Source: Panonychus citri | Lineage: Eukaryota; Arthropoda; Arachnida; Trombidiformes; Tetranychidae | DNA: 64,000 nucleotides | NCBI RefSeq assembly: GCF_014898815.1 | Contig: NW_026515544.1 | Coordinates: 310,001-374,000, forward strand | Direction of reading: 5' to 3' | Shown: in pieces, positions 11,710 through 25,686 of the stretch | How positions within the stretch are numbered: position 1 is the stretch's first letter | Layout: each line of letters opens with the position of its first letter | Program-made: the position numbers and the translations under genes | Notes under the pieces: generated by a model | What the model was told of the DNA's origin: nothing | The model's input: the letters and a program-made list of their open reading frames with translations, nothing else | The model's database searches: none

Positions 11710-14543
11710 GTGAGTGAAGGTGTTATATCGGAAAAGATATTGATCAATACTAGAAGATGAAGATGAGAGGAAGAGAAAAAAATAGAAACATGTAAAGAGG
11801 AAGAAGACCAAAGCTTTCAGGGGATAACATTGGGAGATAATATTCTTGGTCATCTCTCTCCCTTCTGATCATGATGATAATCATCATCATCATCATGGAG
11901 TGTGGAGGGTTTTTGATATCTATTCGTGTGAATCAAAATGACGAAATGAATGAATGAATATAACAGAGGAAATAAAAGTAATAATGCAAAAGAAGATGAA
12001 TAATCTAATTCTTTTTTTTTCTGTATTCCATTGAATATGAGAACATGAGACAACTGAAAAAAAGAGGAAAAAAGTTCATGATAAACAACAGAAAACAAAG
12101 TTTACCTTTTCAATGTTTTCTTTTTACACTCCAATTGTAATATCTGAGATTCTGTTGTAAAATGATGAGAAAATGTAATCATATTGGAAAATCAAACGGT
12201 ATTGATGATGGAACATCAATAATCATTTCTACCCTGAAATTTTAAATTGCAAATTGTTGATTATTGCGAAAACGAATCAACATTTTTTTTTGCCTCACAA
12301 ATTTCGCAAAGTTCAGTACAATCAATCAAATTTTGCACAATTACTTTTAATTACTTGGAGATAATCATTTGGATAACATGGATAACTGAATTTCCAATGA
12401 GAATTTCGATCTCGCTCATTATTATTATCTCATCAATAGCAGTTTGATTGATTGTTATCTGTTTCTGTTTACATCTTGATAACTTTTACCTTTTCACGTT
12501 CTGGTTCATTTTGTATCTTCACCATTCATCTATTATTATCTTGTTGGTAATAATGATGATATTATCGATATATTTTCATAAAGAAAGATAAACTTGTTGC
12601 TTATAATAATATCATCTATTTACAGTTATTGTATTTGTATCTAAGTTTTATTATTACCAATGACTTTTTTTTCCAGGTCATTAGAATGTCATTCATATTA
12701 ATCTGATATTTTTCTCTTTCAATTCTTGTTACCTTTTATTCATCTTCATGGCGAAGATGAAGATGATGTTAACCAGCATCCAACCAACCGATTCCCATAA
12801 ATTTTAATTCTCATGTGATTTTCACCCTGACATTTAACTTGGAATAAGATTTTTCTTTCTATTCAATTTGTATTACCAAATGAAAATGAATTGGATTATG
12901 ATTTATCGGCTTTGTCTTCATCTTCTCAACCAAGACAATTTTCACCCTGATTGAAATACCAATAGAAACTCAAAGATAATCATTATTTTCAATCAACAAT
13001 TAAATCCTCAAATTCAAGTCAAAACAAAATATTCAAACTAAAATTCACTCCCAGATAAATAATAATGAAAAAAAGGAGACTAGAAATCGTATTATCAATA
13101 AGCCAAGAAAAAGGTCATCATAATCAACTCTAGTCAATGGACAGAACTGACCAGTTATCAGCTGAATAACTTACCCACCCACCTTTTTATAGTCAGTTTT
13201 CATGATAAACTCTAGTGGTGATCCAATTGGAGGCAATAATTCATAGAAAAACAATAAAAACAAATAAAGGCGTAAACCCGAATGATCAACAACATTGTCA
13301 AAATTGTTTCCATTGCTTGAGAGAGATAAAGATGAAGATTACTTTGGGATAACAATTGATGAAAAACTAGAATAATCTACCTACTCCAGCCCCTGAAGAT
13401 TGAGTCTCACCACAAATTCCTATTCAATTCGTTACCTTTATTTTTCAATCGAAAACTTTTCTCTCAATTCCAACTCAACAACAACACTTTCATGATGTTC
13501 AGTGCATTAGATACACATAGAAAAATATACAAATCGATTTCACTTTTCTCTCTCACCATATATACAATAACAATTCCAATGTAATCAGTTGATTTGGTTC
13601 TTTGTTGTTGTTTTTTTTTCACAATATTTTTGTTATTTATTTACTTCTAATCATCTCATCATCTCATCATCACACTGATAAGGTTGAAGATGATGATGAT
13701 GATGCGGATGAGGAAAACCTTATCATGAAGGTGTAACAATCAACCGAATGTAGGAAATTACATTTTACCCGAGAAAAAAGTTTACATTTACATGAGAATT
13801 GAACAATTTAAATTCAATTGTAAACTTTTTGATAACCAAATTAAATCACCTTTATTGGCCATGTTAATTGTTGATCCTTCTCATATCTTAATCCAATTAT
13901 GTTTATTCAATGACAATCTCATTATTTCATTTTATCATTAATCTTAATCTTTGATATATTTTTTTTTCTTGCTTTTTCTTATATCCACTTAAACCACAAT
14001 CAACTTAAATCCACTTGAAAATTGTCTCATTTATCTGATTAAATATATCAGGTTATTAATCACTAATTTGAACCAATCAGCCAATAGTTTTTAATCAAAC
14101 TACACACAATTAACAGCAATTTAACAGTGAGAAATCACCACATACAAAATTGATGATTTCTAAATTGCTACAACCAACTTTTTTTTCCCCGATAATTAAC
14201 TCATCATAATCACTTTCGCTGGTTAATTGTTCAGCATCATCATCATTAGTGATAATAACAATTGTAATTGATCATCAGTGAAAAATTTAAATTATTGTCA
14301 ACCTTTCAATTGTTCAATCAACAGTAATATAATGATTAATGTAAAGTTGATTGTGATTCTTAATTAGTCACCATTAAAAATTGTAAATGAAAACAATCAA
14401 ATGATTGATTATCGGCCATCATCATCTGTTATACACTCTAATTACAATTAACTGACCCAATATGCTTAATTAGTGACATAATTTAATTCTCAATAATTTA
14501 TTCATCTTTCGGTTGATTAACTAAATTAAACTAAATCATCTCA
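11160..14543. other. Divergent intergenic region between Beat and M13 genes
   Basis: About 3.4 kb separates two divergently transcribed genes and must hold both promoters. It contains GATGAT runs (about 11353-11380), a long (CT)n tract and a CATCAT run near 11880. ORFs here are short, start in repeats and show no family features. Confidence 0.5.
11669..11708. repeat. (CT)n microsatellite, about 40 bp
   Basis: A perfect dinucleotide repeat read directly from the sequence. It generates spurious Arg-Glu or Ser-Leu ORFs in other frames. Confidence 0.95.
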
Positions 14544-15572
14544 ATGCCTGTTGCAGCGACAACTTATTTCATTTTTAGTTTATTAACAATTACACCATTG
14601 GTGACGTTATTTTTTAATCAACCAACTAAATTACAAGGTTAGTTAATTGTCAGTTGAATGAGACGTTAAATCAACAATTTAACTAATCAATTAACACTCA
14701 CAGAGACCGATGGATCCAAGAAACACTCTGACTTGAATAGTAACAATCAAACTAATGTTTGTAAATCATCACTTTGTATCTCAGAAGGTAAGTGAGTTTT
14801 AATTGTCACAATTATCTATCTATAGATTACTCTAATTGTATAATTTAAATTGAATTTTAATTCAATTAACAAGAGAGAAAAAGGTATAATTAATTAGGTG
14901 AAATTAGTTTGATGATTTATTACGAATTCATATGTAAATTGTTCAGAACTTTTTCCAACTCGATTACTATTTAATTTAGAGAAAATAAAATATTCCAATT
15001 TTTTACTCAGAACTTTTTTCTCTCTCTCTCTCTTTTCATGATAGTTGTTTCTTATTCCCTGAGGGAAATTAACAGATACAGAATCACATGTTGGATGGAG
15101 AGGAAAGAGAAAAGAAAATGACAGATAAAAGTTGTTTTTTCTCTCTCTTTTTCTCCTCCTCTTCCATTTTCATTTCTCTGCCATTGAATCTTCTCTCGGT
15201 GATGATTCTTGTAGTGTGAGAATCGAAACAGATTCTGATAAGTTGAAATTCCAATGATATTTTTGGGAAAGAAGAAATTATTTTGGATTGAAGAAGTAAA
15301 AAGTTCTTAATAACCTCTTCTTCTATCGGATGTTAATAGAAGGTGAAATTAGGTGAAAAAACTCATGAGAATACCAGTCAAGTTTATCTTCCTCTCTCAT
15401 CATTGTCTTCATCTTGTGTGATGATAATGATGAAGATGAAGATGAAGATGAAGTTTTTAATTTGTCCCAAGTTTACCGTTCGATTGAAACAAAGTGAATC
15501 AGTTGAAGAAAAAAGTGATGAAAATTAAGATGCTCAGAAAGAGTAGAAGATAAATTTATCATCATCTTTCTT

Positions 15573-15619
<47 letters not shown>

Positions 15620-18600
15620 GTTTTCATTTATCTTCAATAAGCTCGCCGGATATTGGAATCGATTGACGATAAAATCGATCCTTGTCAAGATTTTTATCAA
15701 TTCGCTTGTGGAAATTGGTTGAAAACTAATCCATTGCCTACTGATAGATTAAAATGGTCTCCATTGGATAAGCTAGAGATTAGAGTAAAAAGACAAATTA
15801 AAGGTAATCAACTGATTCTTAATCATATGATAAAAGCAAAACAATAATATTTGGAACTGTAACATTTATTTTCTCTGAATTCCCGGTTAATCGAATCATT
15901 GAAACGATTAATTGACTTTAGCTTTGTTTGAAAATGCTGAGGAAAAAAATTTAACATGGACACCCTATTCAACTGCAATTAACATTTACGAGAGATGTTT
16001 GAATAAAGGTAAACGATCAAGAAAAAAAAAGGTCAATAAAATCTCACTGATTGTTGACTTGTTTAATTACAGAGAAAAATGAATCAAATCAACCGTCTCA
16101 TCATGAAGAAAATGACAGATAAAAGTTTTTTTCTCTCTTTTCTCCTCCTCTTCCATTTTCATTTCTCTGCCATTGAATCTTCTCTCGGTGATGATTCTTG
16201 TAGTGTGAGAATCGAAACAGATTCTGATAAGTTGAAATTCCAATGATATTTTTGGGAAAGAAGAAATTATTTTGGATTGAAGAAGTAAAAGTTCTTAATA
16301 ACCTCTTCATATCGGATGTTAATAGAAGGTGAAATTAGGTGAAAAAACTCATGAGAATACCAGTCAAGTTTATCTTCCTCTCTCATCATTGTCTTCATCT
16401 TGTGTGATGATAATGATGAAGATGAAGATGAAGTTTTTAATTTGTCCCAAGTTTACCGTTCGATTGAAACAAAGTGAATCAGTTGAAGAAAAAAGTGATG
16501 AAAATTAAGATGCTCAGAAAGAGTAGAAGATAAATTTATCATCATCTTTCTTTAATCTCTCTCTCTCTCTTCTTATTGTTGTTTTCATTTATCTTCAATA
16601 AGCTCACCGGATATTGGAATCGATTGACGATAAAATCGATCCTTGTCAAGATTTTTATCAATTCGCTTGTGGAAATTGGTTGAAAACTAATCCATTGCCT
16701 ACTGATAGATTAAAATGGTCTCCATTGGATAAGCTAGAGATTAGAGTAAAAAGACAAATTAAAGGTAATCAACTGATTCTTAATCACATGATAAAAGCAA
16801 AACAATAATATTTGGAACTGTAACATTTATTTTCTCTGAATTTCCGGTTAATCGAATCATTGAAACGATTAATTGACTTTAGCTTTGTTTGAAAATGCTG
16901 AGGAAAAAATTTAACATGGACACCCTATTCAACTGCAATTAATATTTACGAGAGATGTTTGAATAAAGGTAAACGATCAAGAAAAAAAAAGGTCAATAAA
17001 ATCTCACTGATTGTTGACTTGTTTAATTACAGAGAAAAATGAATCAAATCAACCGTCTCATCATGAATATAAATCATTGAAAAGGTTAATCAAACGAATC
17101 GGTGGTTGGCCTATGGTCCAGTCGAAATGGGATTCAAATCGTTTCGAACCCGAAAATACCTCAACTCTTTTACGAACCATGTATGGACTCAACTGGATCT
17201 TCGGTATCTACCTGTTCACAGAGGGACAAGGTGACAAATTGCAAACCTTTCTCCTCGTAAGTTGAAAATCAATCAATCAATCAACCCTAAAATCTTCGTA
17301 ACAATCAACAATTGATTAACATTGACGTCTAAGTAAACAAACAATTTACCTTTAAAAAAGAATCTCTAACAAGCCAACTATTTATATCTAAAGTTAAAAC
17401 TTGTCAATATGATAAATATTATTTTTACCATTATATTTACATATTAATACTTGAGCGCATTTACCTGTGAGTATTTGCAGGTAGTAAAAGAAGATGGTAA
17501 ATCGAACAGGAAAAAAGTTCGAACTCGAGAAAAAAAACCAGAACTTTTTTTAAAAGAAAAATATTAACATCAAACATCTTCTTACCTTTCGAACATAATT
17601 TTTTTAATGTTACCGTTATATTACCTCGAAACTGGAAAGGTAAATACACTTTATTCAAACTGATTGGTTAACATTAAATCAATTGGTCTTAATGTCATTC
17701 ACAGGTAGAGTTACAATTGATGTAACTTGAGGTTCTTAATTATCATTGAGTTTTTTGTTGAGTTACTTTGAGCAAGATGATTAAGTAAATTGTTACTTAA
17801 ATGTCGATTTCATTGGTTAATTGTGTGAGCATTGGACTTTGTTGTACATTTCGAATGTTTTTTTTTCTTGTTTTATTACTCAGTTGGACTCTCCATCATT
17901 TGGCGTTGAACGTAAATATCTGTCCAGTTACACGAATAACATGAGACTGACCTCTAGGCAATTAAATCCATATCGTTGGTATATTGAATCATTGGCTCGA
18001 TTGGTGAAAGATGATGGTGTTAATGAGAAACAATGGTCATCGGAAATTAATCGAATAATGACCTTTGAAGCTTCTCTATTGGAGATAACTACTGATATGG
18101 ATAATAAAGTTCATCGGTCAGTTAGTGTTGAGAATTTGGTCAATTATTATCCAAAGGTTTGTACTTAAGTTGTTTTTGTAACTTGGAAACTTTTTCTTTA
18201 TCAATGTTATCGATGTCAAGAGATCAATTTAAATTGTGACAATTAAGATGATTTTACAGTTGATGATTATCATTAGTTTAACTCTCCATCGGGTAAAATT
18301 TAACTCAATTTAAAGTTTGATGAAAAATCTTTGTAATATTTTCCAATATGATCGTGTTAATGTTTTAATTGATTGTTTGATTGTTTGTGATAGATCAGAT
18401 GGTTTCCTTTGATTAAACAAATTCTGGCCTCTAATAATATCCCGTTCTCACCGGATATGGTCATTCTGGTCAACGATCACAATTATTATCTCCATTTGGG
18501 TGATGTATTGAGAAAAACACCTAAACGGTAATAATTTATTTCTCAAAATCGATTGATTCTTATTGTTATTGATTTGTTTTTTCTTCATCGAACTGATTAA

Positions 18601-21600
18601 TTACAGTGTAATTGCTAATTACCTTGGGTGGAGGGTCGCTGAACATTATGGTGTATATTCATCGGAAGAAATTCGAAATATTCGATTTCAATTTGATCGA
18701 GCTTTTCTTGGAGTTCAACAACAGCCTGAACGATGGGAATTCTGCTACGATATGGTCTCATCTCGATTACCTTTCATCATTGGTCGTCTTTATGTAGATC
18801 ATTATTTCAATGAAAAATCTCGAGACGATATGTCCAAATTGATCGGAGAAACGAAGCGACAGTTACGATACCAATTAGAGGACAGTAACTGGCTTGATGC
18901 TTCAACGAAACGCGAAGCACTGGATAAGGTAATCAAATCAAAGATTATCAACAATTAACGGCAATTAAAAATTCTCTTACACTCTCTTACAGTTGTCTCA
19001 TATGATCGAGATTGTCGGTTATCAGGACTGGATCAAAGAAAATGATCAATTGGAAAGTTATTATTTCGAGATTGAAAATATTCGATCGGAAGATCTTCTA
19101 GATGATATTCTACTCATGGATAAGGCCAAAACATTCCGTGAATTTTCAGAATTAAATCAAATAATTGGAAGAGAGCAAATGTAAGTACCACACCCGAATA
19201 GTCTTGATGATTATAAGCCAACAATCAGATTGATGACATTATGCTAATTTCCAATAATTCATACAACTTTCTTGGAATATTCTGATTTTGATCAATGATT
19301 ATCTCCTTCCATCCTGAAAAGATAAAACTTAATCTTTATCCAGATCATTTGCTTAAATCCATTAGCATCAACATTTACCTCCATAAACCAATCATTTCCT
19401 CCTTATCCCTATCAGATAAAAAAAAGGTTACCATATGATAACGACATCATCTTGACAATATAAGATTTTATTGCATCAATTCCTGTTCCTGTTTCCAATA
19501 TCATCATAATCGAAACCATGAACTTAATAGTTTCTCGATGATAATAATCGTTGAGTTTACAATGGATTTCACCTTAAATTTCAATTTAATTGTCATCATG
19601 TTAACCTACAGTCTTGAAAAAAAATTTGATGCACCATTTCCAGATTCGAGTCCCAATGATTAATATTATTTCCAGCAATTTAAATTGCTCGCTAATTGTT
19701 ATTTCTCCCTCTCTCTCTCTCTCTTCCCAGGCATGTAATGTCACCGACTGATGTAAATGCTTACAATTACCTTCGTCGAAACCTTCTATGTAAGTATAAA
19801 TGATTACGATCAGATTGTCGTAATTAACTCTAATTGTTTCGATCCAGTTTGAATACATATTGATAAGCTTAAGATCCTTTCAGCTTTTCCTGCAGCTTTG
19901 CTTCAAAATCCTTTGTATACCTACGGATTACCTGCAGCTCTTAATTATGGTGGAATCGGTTGGATTATCGGCCATGAGATTATCCATGCATTTGATAGTG
20001 ATGGTAAGTGACAATTCAAATGATTTTAATTGTTGAAAATGAATACAATAGTTTGACTATCAATCGATTCAATCTGATAATTTTGAAAAAAGTTTCTCGA
20101 CAATTGCTATTTCTGAAAAGTTGATTGTCCCAATGTTTGTGTTGGTAAAATTGAATCAATCTCATTAGATTTATTAATATAAATTGTTCAATTGTAATAA
20201 TAAACTTTGATTGTTTAGATTATGTATTTTAATCTGTATTCATTTTCAATGGGCCATTTTATTTATTCAAATGCAAGTATATTCATAAATTAGATCACGA
20301 AAATATGTAATCACTATTGAATTTAGTTTGAGAAACAATCAAGTAAATTGTTGTTATAATAGTTTAATAGACATTATGATAAACATGATATTTTCACCAA
20401 CAGTTGAGTTCTGACAGTTAATCTGATTGTTATTACGCTTGTTAATAACTTGAATGTGTTACCTGAAGATTGAATAGCTCGAGGCAGTTTTAATATAATT
20501 GATTGTGAACGACAAAAAAAAGAGCAGAAGAAAAGTTTTTTGTCAAATTAACTAATACTAGCAGAACGAGAAAAATTTACAGATTGCTCAGAGATCCCCC
20601 TGATTTCCTGATACAATTTCAAACAACTCAACCCTGAACAATGAACATTTATTTTTTTTTGCCACCACTGCCTCTGTATTATTATTACCTGTAAATGACA
20701 GATTGAGATAGAAAGAGGAAAGAAAGAGGATAAGAGGATGATAAGGAAGATGAGAATGTATCTCTGAAAATTCAGGTGAAAAAAACGATATTTTCTTGAT
20801 TTGATGCATGGAAGTGGGAACGATGGAAGAACAAGATTTGTTGAATTGAAATTTTCTGACAGGAACTAAGAATCAGAATGAAGATGAAGATGAAGATGAG
20901 GATGAGGATGAGGATGAAAATGAAGATGAGAAAACAAAAAGTAACCTGGAAATCTTCACAATCTACATCATTAGATATATCGACGAGATGTAATAATAAA
21001 CAATTCATCTCAACGATTTAACCTTTTTCTTTGCTTTATTTCCTATTTCCTTTTCCTCTTCTTCATTCTCATCTATTTATCACCAAGTCTTCATTCATTG
21101 TTGAACTTTTTTTTTCATTACTTGGTAATCAACATTATTATTTCACCTTTTTCATTGTTACTTATTACAAATCAGCTTATCAAACAGATTAAATCATGTT
21201 TTCTGTTATTGTCATTGAATTTAATTCATGGTAACATAACATTGTATTAATATTGTTACTATTTCAGGTGATTATTTGAGTATTTTTGCCTTAGTTAAAA
21301 GGAGATTTAATATGAATTAATGAGAGATTAAAGATTAAGATTGAGTAGTAAGTCAATTGTAGTTGTAAATCAGCAATTTCATATACACAATTTGTATCAT
21401 GGAAAAAGGATATTCATTGATTATCGTTACCATTAGAATATAATATTTGTGTCACTTTCTTTTCAGATATTAATACAAACATTTCTCTCGATTGTTGTTA
21501 ATATTAGAAGAAAATTTGTTACCAATTAATTTGATTATCATTGGAAAGATAATGATTATTACCACCACCATGATTATCATTAGTTGATTAATGTGATCAG

Positions 21601-24600
21601 ACTTTTATTGTATTGTCCATAATAGTTGAAAGAAAAGCAAAAAAAAAGTTCAATGGAATCATATTAATGGATATTTTCAGTTACTATTTTACTCTCAATA
21701 CATGAGATTTAATAGCAACCTAATCATGTGGAAGTAAAAAAAAAGTTTTCAGGGAAAAAAATACAAGTTTTTGAATCGATCGTTATAATTAAGCCTCTTG
21801 ACCATTGCAAGTTATCAAATCAAGTAATTGTCAAATGATTGATGGTCCACAATTAAGATCAACTATTCATTCAACATTGTCTTTGTCTCTCTCTTTTTTT
21901 ATATATACATTATCCTGGTCATCGTATTGTCCTTTTATTTTATTGATTCGTTTTTTTTTCTTGATCATATTGTTCATCTTTTCTTGATCATGATGACTGA
22001 ATCTTGCAGGTAAACGATTCGATAAGTTTGGTAATCTAAGAAATTGGTGGTCAAATAGTACATTTCAAACTTATCTGAAAAAATCACGATGTTTTCTTGA
22101 CCAATACGCTCAACCCATTGGTATGGTGGGTTATGGCGGAGTGGGCAATGGTGGTGGTGTTGGTGGTGGTGGAGGGACTATCACTGAGAGTGGTAATAGT
22201 GTAATGACTTTAAGTGAAAACATTGCAGACACTGTTGGCTTGGAATTGGCTTTCTCAGCATTCAAGGCAAACCTTAATTCCCAAGAAACAATAAGATCAA
22301 GCAGAGATGCCAATCGAGGTAATCAACAATTTATTGATTACTTATTATTATTACCATCAAAGGAACGGAAATGATCATCATCATTATCATCAAACAAGAT
22401 TTTCAATCAACAAGAAACAAGTATTATATGAGATATAAAAATCAACAACAAATTGATTATCATCAAGAGTGAATTAGTTTCATGATGAAATTTTAAACAT
22501 ATACGAAACAGACAAAAAAAAAGTTCATCAAAGTTAATCAACACAAATTAGAGTATAAATTAATCATATTAGTAGGACAATTTGATTCAATTCAATCAAT
22601 GTTTACCTTGTTTCTTGATAAATTGTTAATCATGTAGAAATCACTGAAATTAAAGTGTGTGTGTATGTTTACCATTGTGGTTAATCAGATTTAATCACAA
22701 TCATTTTCAATTATAATTACAATCAATCATCTGTTTGTTTGTTTACATTTACTTACCTATTTCCTTATTATTATTATTTTTTTTCCAAAAAAAAATGTCC
22801 AGGTAACTACAACAATCAATTGACAAAACGCTCATCAAATGACACCAATCACTATTTACCTCCACAATTGATTAACTTTACTCCTGAACAATTATTTTTC
22901 CTCTCCTTTGCTCAGGTAATTGAACAATCTTTTTATTTACCTTTTATCATCCCCTTTTCTTATTCAATCATCATCATCACCATTATCATAATCATCTTGA
23001 TTACATCAACACATCACAACTCTCAACATAATCACCAAGTGCTTTTATCATCATCATAACCATTATGATGACAATGATTATATTCATTTGGTTCAACCCA
23101 AAGTAAATGTCTTTAGTTACTTTGTAATGTTGTTATTGTTGAGAATTGGTTTATCTTTCTTGGTATATTCATGTACAAAGAGCATGAGAATTTGTATTCA
23201 AAGTCAAACTGACCAACGAAAACTGGACATAACTCTATTTTCCTCCTTATTCTCTCTCTCTCTCTCTATCTTATTGTCTTTTTCTCATCGATTGAAGTAT
23301 GTGAATACATAGATAATCAGATAATTATGTTTTTCTCTTAGAGAAAAACTCCAATGGTCAATTTTTGTTCTCTTCCTCTTTCATTCTTCTCATCAAGTTG
23401 ATTTTTCTTCCTTCGACTTAACTTTGATTCTTTTCCTATTGAGTCTCAATTGAAGTCATTTAGTTTATCTTTTTCCCTCTTATCTCCATCATCATCATCA
23501 TCATCATCTTCTCCTTCAATCACTAGGCCTTTTGGTCATCTACCTTGTCCTCTCCCTTCTTGTTCATCACCTTTGTTAAGGTCAATGCTTTACTCCCATT
23601 GGTATTGGGTGGCTGATTAAAGGACTTAATGGTCAAGATGATAAGAATGATTCTAATATAATATATGAGAATATAAAAAAACAATAGTATTCACAGTCTT
23701 TGTTTGCTTGTGATTCTTAAGCAAGTTAACTTGTCAAATGTAGATTGGAAAACTAATACAGTAAATCAAATCCGTTGGTAGAAACAAAAACCGTCACAAT
23801 TTAGTCCCTTTCTTATTGTGATTAACTAACAAGTTTTTGATTTAGTTTTCTACATATTCTCTCAATCTTGCCTGATCAACTTGCCATCATAATCATCATC
23901 AATTGATTCTGATTGTTGTAATACTATGGTGATGATCACTTTAACCATAAATTAATGACCAATAATTTTCAACATCTTTTTCCTTGTTCTTTATTGGCTT
24001 CCATTCAATTTGATTGTAATAATAGTAGTTCTTGTATTAATAGTTCAATAAGAGTAATTGTAAGGTCCAAGGTAACACTACAATTAAATCACCTTTTACA
24101 CTAGATGTGAATGATGATTAAGTTGATATTCCAACCTACAATTAACTTATTGAAATTTCAACTATAACAATAGCCTGTTGATATTATTAGTTATCATCTC
24201 GATTCTCAATTTCTTTTTGACAGTTTAATATATTGAAAGATGGAAAAATCAAAGGTTCTCAATCAACATTGACACTTCCAAGCCTCTATTTTTTCCCTAA
24301 TCAAAACTCGTTCCCCATAAATCAAGAGTCTTCACAATAGAATCTTAAATTAAATTCATAATGAAAAAAATAACGAATCAGTTAAAAAAACACTTCAAGA
24401 AACAATTTACTTTTAAAATGTAACAATTAACTTACCAGTCAATCAAAAAGCGATGAAAACTCACCTCTAGTGCTTTAATCGATAAATCTAATCATAACTA
24501 TTGGAAATGAATCAATGTCATAAAAAATCAACGAATATTGAACAAGAAATTCAATGACAATGATTTAATTAACTGGAGAAACAATTAAAATAAAGTTTTA

Positions 24601-25242
24601 GTTGGAACAATTAAGTAGCGCCATCTATTATCTTCCGTTGGTACTAATACCAAATTAACTATTTATACTCAACAATTAAATTGATTGTCTACAAAATTGA
24701 AACTTTAACAGGAAGAATTAAACTAATCATCAAAATCTAAACAATAAAGAAAATATATTTCTCCATCAAATCATCTAATCAATTGATATTCCCAATCAAA
24801 TATTGACTTTTTTGTTCCTAAATTACTGTTCCCCTTTTAGAATCAATCATCATGATTTAAACTGAATTAACTGATATTCATTTATACAAGTTTATTGACA
24901 GATAAGCTCTTGGGTGTAGCCTTTTAAATTAGTAAAAAAGTTTTAAGATTAATTATAAAAAATTAAGATTAGGAAAAGAGGAACAGATAACAATCAATTA
25001 TATGATGATGGTTTGATTTAAATCTAATGATTTAGCTAATTGAAAATTTTTTTTTCGATCCACAGATTTGGTGTACTAATCAGACCACTGAGAATGAACA
25101 AGTTCGAGGGCAATCTCGACATAGTTCAGAGAAAATTCGAGTTCTTGGTCCACTTCGAAACTCGGTTGACTTTGCGAAAGCTTTTAATTGTAAACAATCA
25201 ACACCCATGGCCTTTGATCAACGTTGTACTTTATGGCGCTAA
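14544..25242 (+). CDS. M13 family (neprilysin-like) zinc metallopeptidase
   Basis: Type II membrane zinc endopeptidase that cleaves extracellular peptides. Exons: 14544-14637, 14704-14787, 15642-15803, 15922-16008, 17033-17256, 17884-18156, 18394-18527, 18607-18928, 18993-19180, 19731-19789, 19884-20003, 22010-22318, 22803-22915, 25066-25242; 2346 nt, 781 residues, in frame throughout. A short cytosolic tail and signal-anchor (about 8-24) are followed by CKSSLCISEARRILESI and DPCQDFYQFACGNW. Substrate-binding VNAYNYLRRN, PAALNYGGIGW, zinc motif HEIIH (His573, Glu574, His577) and third ligand Glu652 in SENIAD are present, and the C-terminus RCTLWR matches the family CxxW ending. A Gly-rich stretch sits before SENIAD. 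Exons 3, 4 and the start of 5 are tandemly duplicated; this model skips 3B and 4B because 4B is frame-broken. Catalytically competent on sequence. Confidence 0.92.
15577..15616. repeat. (CT)n microsatellite upstream of M13 exon 3A
   Basis: About 40 bp of perfect CT, ending 25 bases before the AG acceptor of exon 3A, so it lies in the polypyrimidine-tract region. The equivalent tract in unit B (near 16555-16572) is less than half as long and interrupted. Confidence 0.9.
16603..16764 (+). pseudogene. Duplicate copy 3B of M13 exon 3
   Basis: A second copy of the exon that encodes the DPCQDFYQFACGNW region. It is 162 nt, phase 1-1, with both splice sites intact. It differs from copy A by an Arg-to-His change at the second codon after the acceptor and no frame damage. 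It could in principle be spliced in, but joined to broken exon 4B it would terminate. Confidence 0.7.
16883..16968 (+). pseudogene. Frame-broken duplicate copy 4B of M13 exon 4
   Basis: This copy is 86 nt against 87 nt in copy A (15922-16008). An A-run after GAGG is one base shorter, giving AAA-ATT-TAA and an immediate stop. Splice sites are intact. Skipping 3B and 4B and joining exon 4A to exon 5 at 17033 restores the full enzyme. Confidence 0.8.
20004..22009 (+). other. M13 intron 11 (2.0 kb)
   Basis: A long intron between the exon with HEIIH and the next exon. It contains GATGAA/GATGAG runs (20878-20935) and several A-tracts followed by GTT. No nested gene is supported on either strand. 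Confidence 0.55.
22916..25065 (+). other. M13 intron 13 (2.15 kb)
   Basis: A long intron before the terminal exon, with ATCATC and CT runs (23230-23270, 23488-23510). ORFs inside have no recognisable content. Confidence 0.55.
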
Positions 25243-25686
25243 TCAAGTTGGACAATGAATTGAACCTCAACAATTAACAATCATGACGATAAAATAAACT
25301 AGCGATTAAATTTGACAATAACAATTTGATTCTCATAATCATTTGTAACTTTATTAAAATTATACTTTAAGAAAATCAGAGAGAGAGACTTTGATTTAAT
25401 TGATGAAAAATGTTTCAACTAATTTACTTTTAATCATGATTAATATTTACAAATTGCTTCTAAATTATACTGATACTTTAATCATCATCATTTTAAATCA
25501 CAATTAAGGTTATAAAAATGCTTCTGTTAATATAAATGCTCAAATTGTTGGTGTGTTAAATTGAACTAAATTACAGTTTTGATCAATGATCTTATTGCAC
25601 TTGTGATGGAAAGGTAAAAGTTAATTGTGATTTTGATTGTGATAATAAATAGTTTTTCCGGTGATGTTAATTAGTTAATTTAGTTC
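25243..25686. other. Convergent spacer between M13 gene and membrane-protein gene
   Basis: Contains a plus-strand AATAAA at 25293-25298, 51 bases after the M13 stop, and a minus-strand AATAAA (TTTATT at 25350-25355) for the opposing gene. No coding sequence is seen. Confidence 0.5.

Larger units (their letters stand above)
15114..17067. repeat. Tandem duplication of M13 exons 3-5' (994 + 960 bp)
   Basis: Unit A is 15114-16107 and unit B 16108-17067. They are near-identical, differing by a few substitutions (for example CTCGCCGG/CTCACCGG, CATATG/CACATG) and several indels, mostly in (CT)n, GATGAA and homopolymer runs. Each unit holds part of intron 2, exon 3, intron 3, exon 4, intron 4 and the first 35 or so bases of exon 5. 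In unit A exon 5 is cut at the junction and runs into TAA; in unit B it continues normally. Confidence 0.93.

Noticed and set aside
12247..12447. 66-codon ORF in the Beat/M13 spacer
   Set aside because: Non-ATG start, hydrophobic AT-driven composition, no homology features.
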